Under the pieces are notes generated by a model. It saw nothing but the letters and a program-made list of their open reading frames with translations, did not search any database and was not told where the DNA came from. Positions 5,444 through 6,489 of a stretch of 6,489 nt of DNA are shown here, in pieces; positions within the stretch are counted from its first letter, which is position 1; every line of letters begins with the position of its first letter. A program made the position numbers and the translations under genes. This stretch comes from Clostridium sp. CAG:169 (GTDB taxonomy: Bacteria; Bacillota; Clostridia; Oscillospirales; Ruminococcaceae), in the NCBI GenBank assembly GCA_000435195.1, contig FR880136.1, forward strand, positions 1 to 6,489, given 5' to 3'.

Positions 5444-6427
5444 ATGCTTTTTGATGGACACGGCGACGTCTGGACCGACGTCACCTGCAAACGAGTAGAC
5501 CACAACGAAACCGATATTTTCCGTAAATATCATCTGAAAAAATTCCAGGCAGGCAAGGTAACCGGCGGTATCTTTGTCATCTGGATCGACCCTCCGTACG
5601 ACCAGGATCCACCGGCTCGCTCCAAACAGATCGTCGAAAGCATCAAAGCCGAGATGATTGATTCTGCTGACCTGCTCAACTTTGTCACCAAGTTTGATGA
5701 CTTTGAAAAGGGCACCAAGGCAGGCAAGATTAACGTTGTCACCGGTATCGAGGGCTTGAGCCAGATCGGTGAGGACATCGACATGATCGACTACTTCTAC
5801 AACGAGGTCGGCGCACGTCATGCCATGCTGACCTGGAACGAGCTGAACGCTCTGGCTACCGGCTGTCCGCAGGACCCGACCCGCGGCTTGACCGAAGCCG
5901 GCAAACGTGCCGTAAAACGGATGGAAAAACTGGGCATGGTGCTAGACGTTTCCCACCTCAATGACAAATCCTTCTGGGATTTGATGAGCATTGCCACCAC
6001 ACCGGTTATCGCTTCTCACTCCAACTCCCGAACCGTTTGCCCTGCCAAACGCAACCTGACCGACGATATGCTCAAGGAGATTGCAAAGACCGGCGGTCTG
6101 GTCGGCATGAACAGCCTGCGTGAATTTGTCAGCGAAAAACGCGAAGAGCAGAATGTGCAGAAGCTGTGCGACCATCTGGACTACATCGCCAACCTCATCG
6201 GCATCGACCACATCGGTCTGGGCTATGACTTTGACGATTATCTGGGCGGCGAAGCACTCAGCTCCTTCAGCTCCAACCTGGATTCTCCAAGTGCAGACGG
6301 CGTTTCCAACGAGGCAGAGGCATACAACCTCATCCTTGAGATGAAGAAGCGCGGCTACAGCCAGGAGGACTGCGACAAGGTTGCTTACAAGAACTTCTAT
6401 CGCGTCTTTAAGCAGGTTCTCAAATAA
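5444..6427 (+). CDS. M19-family membrane dipeptidase (renal dipeptidase-like zinc hydrolase)
   Basis: A 327-residue peptidase M19 protein (amidohydrolase fold) that cleaves dipeptides to free amino acids using two metal ions, usually zinc. The expected residues are present: H6 and D8 in the N-terminal DGHGD, bridging E103 in GIEG, H171 in LDVSH, H192 in IASHSNSR, R203 in KRN and D262 in GLGYDFDD. The substrate-contacting His of mammalian renal dipeptidase (in LTHSCNT) is replaced by W131 in LTWNELN, which I believe is usual in a bacterial subgroup. Despite the family name there is no signal peptide or membrane segment, so it should be cytoplasmic. A strong AAAAGGAGGT lies 8 bases before the ATG. 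It follows the DUF819 protein after 79 bases and a perfect hairpin, and probably hydrolyses a dipeptide linked to that transporter. L,L versus L,D preference cannot be read from the sequence. Confidence 0.93.
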   Translation: MLFDGHGDVWTDVTCKRVDHNETDIFRKYHLKKFQAGKVTGGIFVIWIDPPYDQDPPARSKQIVESIKAEMIDSADLLNFVTKFDDFEKGTKAGKINVVTGIEGLSQIGEDIDMIDYFYNEVGARHAMLTWNELNALATGCPQDPTRGLTEAGKRAVKRMEKLGMVLDVSHLNDKSFWDLMSIATTPVIASHSNSRTVCPAKRNLTDDMLKEIAKTGGLVGMNSLREFVSEKREEQNVQKLCDHLDYIANLIGIDHIGLGYDFDDYLGGEALSSFSSNLDSPSADGVSNEAEAYNLILEMKKRGYSQEDCDKVAYKNFYRVFKQVLK

Positions 6428-6461
6428 ACATCCACTCTCCTCAAAATACAAAAACAGCAGA

Positions 6462-6489
6462 AGGGACGCCGCATATATGCGGCGTCCCT
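6462..6489 (+). terminator. GC-rich terminator hairpin after the dipeptidase gene
   Basis: These 28 bases are a perfect inverted repeat: AGGGACGCCGCA, a TATA loop, then TGCGGCGTCCCT. It starts 34 bases after the dipeptidase stop, and an A-rich stretch (6444-6454) lies upstream. The window ends exactly at the end of the stem, so the T-run cannot be checked. The position and 12-bp GC-rich stem make an intrinsic terminator likely. Confidence 0.78.

Noticed and set aside
4180..5505. 441-codon minus-strand open frame antisense to the DUF819 gene
   Set aside because: The plus strand carries a clear family membrane protein with ribosome binding site and promoter. The antisense translation is a hydrophilic Cys/Asp/Gln-rich shadow with no domain.

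Overview
The window reads as chromosomal DNA from a low-to-moderate GC Gram-positive anaerobe, most likely class Clostridia (Bacillota). This rests on AGGAGG-type ribosome binding sites ahead of the genes, a ClpB with a Firmicute-like sequence, a ribbon-helix-helix (RHH) protein of a kind I associate with Clostridia, a DUF819/YjcL-type membrane protein and AT-rich intergenic DNA. I cannot name a genus.

The layout is two divergent two-gene units separated by a gene-poor, AT-rich gap of about 800 bases. On the minus strand a strong consensus promoter (about 3410-3438) drives a small RHH-type protein (2718-3374). After 59 bases this is followed by clpB (46-2658), which ends in a hairpin at the left edge. 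On the plus strand an extended -10 promoter (about 4111-4119), preceded by a 20-bp tandem repeat, drives a DUF819 membrane protein (4177-5364). Next comes a perfect 15-bp intercistronic hairpin (5379-5411), then an M19-family zinc dipeptidase (5444-6427), then a GC-rich terminator hairpin at the right edge. The window is therefore framed by a terminator-like hairpin at each end.

The gap between the two promoters holds no convincing protein gene. Its most interesting part is 3565-3738, which can be folded by hand into one long interrupted hairpin with a large central bubble, resembling 6S RNA in architecture. A perfect 14-bp AT-rich stem-loop lies at 3912-3946.

Functionally, the left unit is protein quality control (ClpB disaggregase) with a possible DNA-binding partner gene. 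The right unit looks like a transport-plus-hydrolysis module, in which a putative secondary transporter is paired with a cytoplasmic dipeptidase. The intercistronic hairpin may set the ratio of the two. No mobile element, CRISPR array, tRNA or rRNA is seen.
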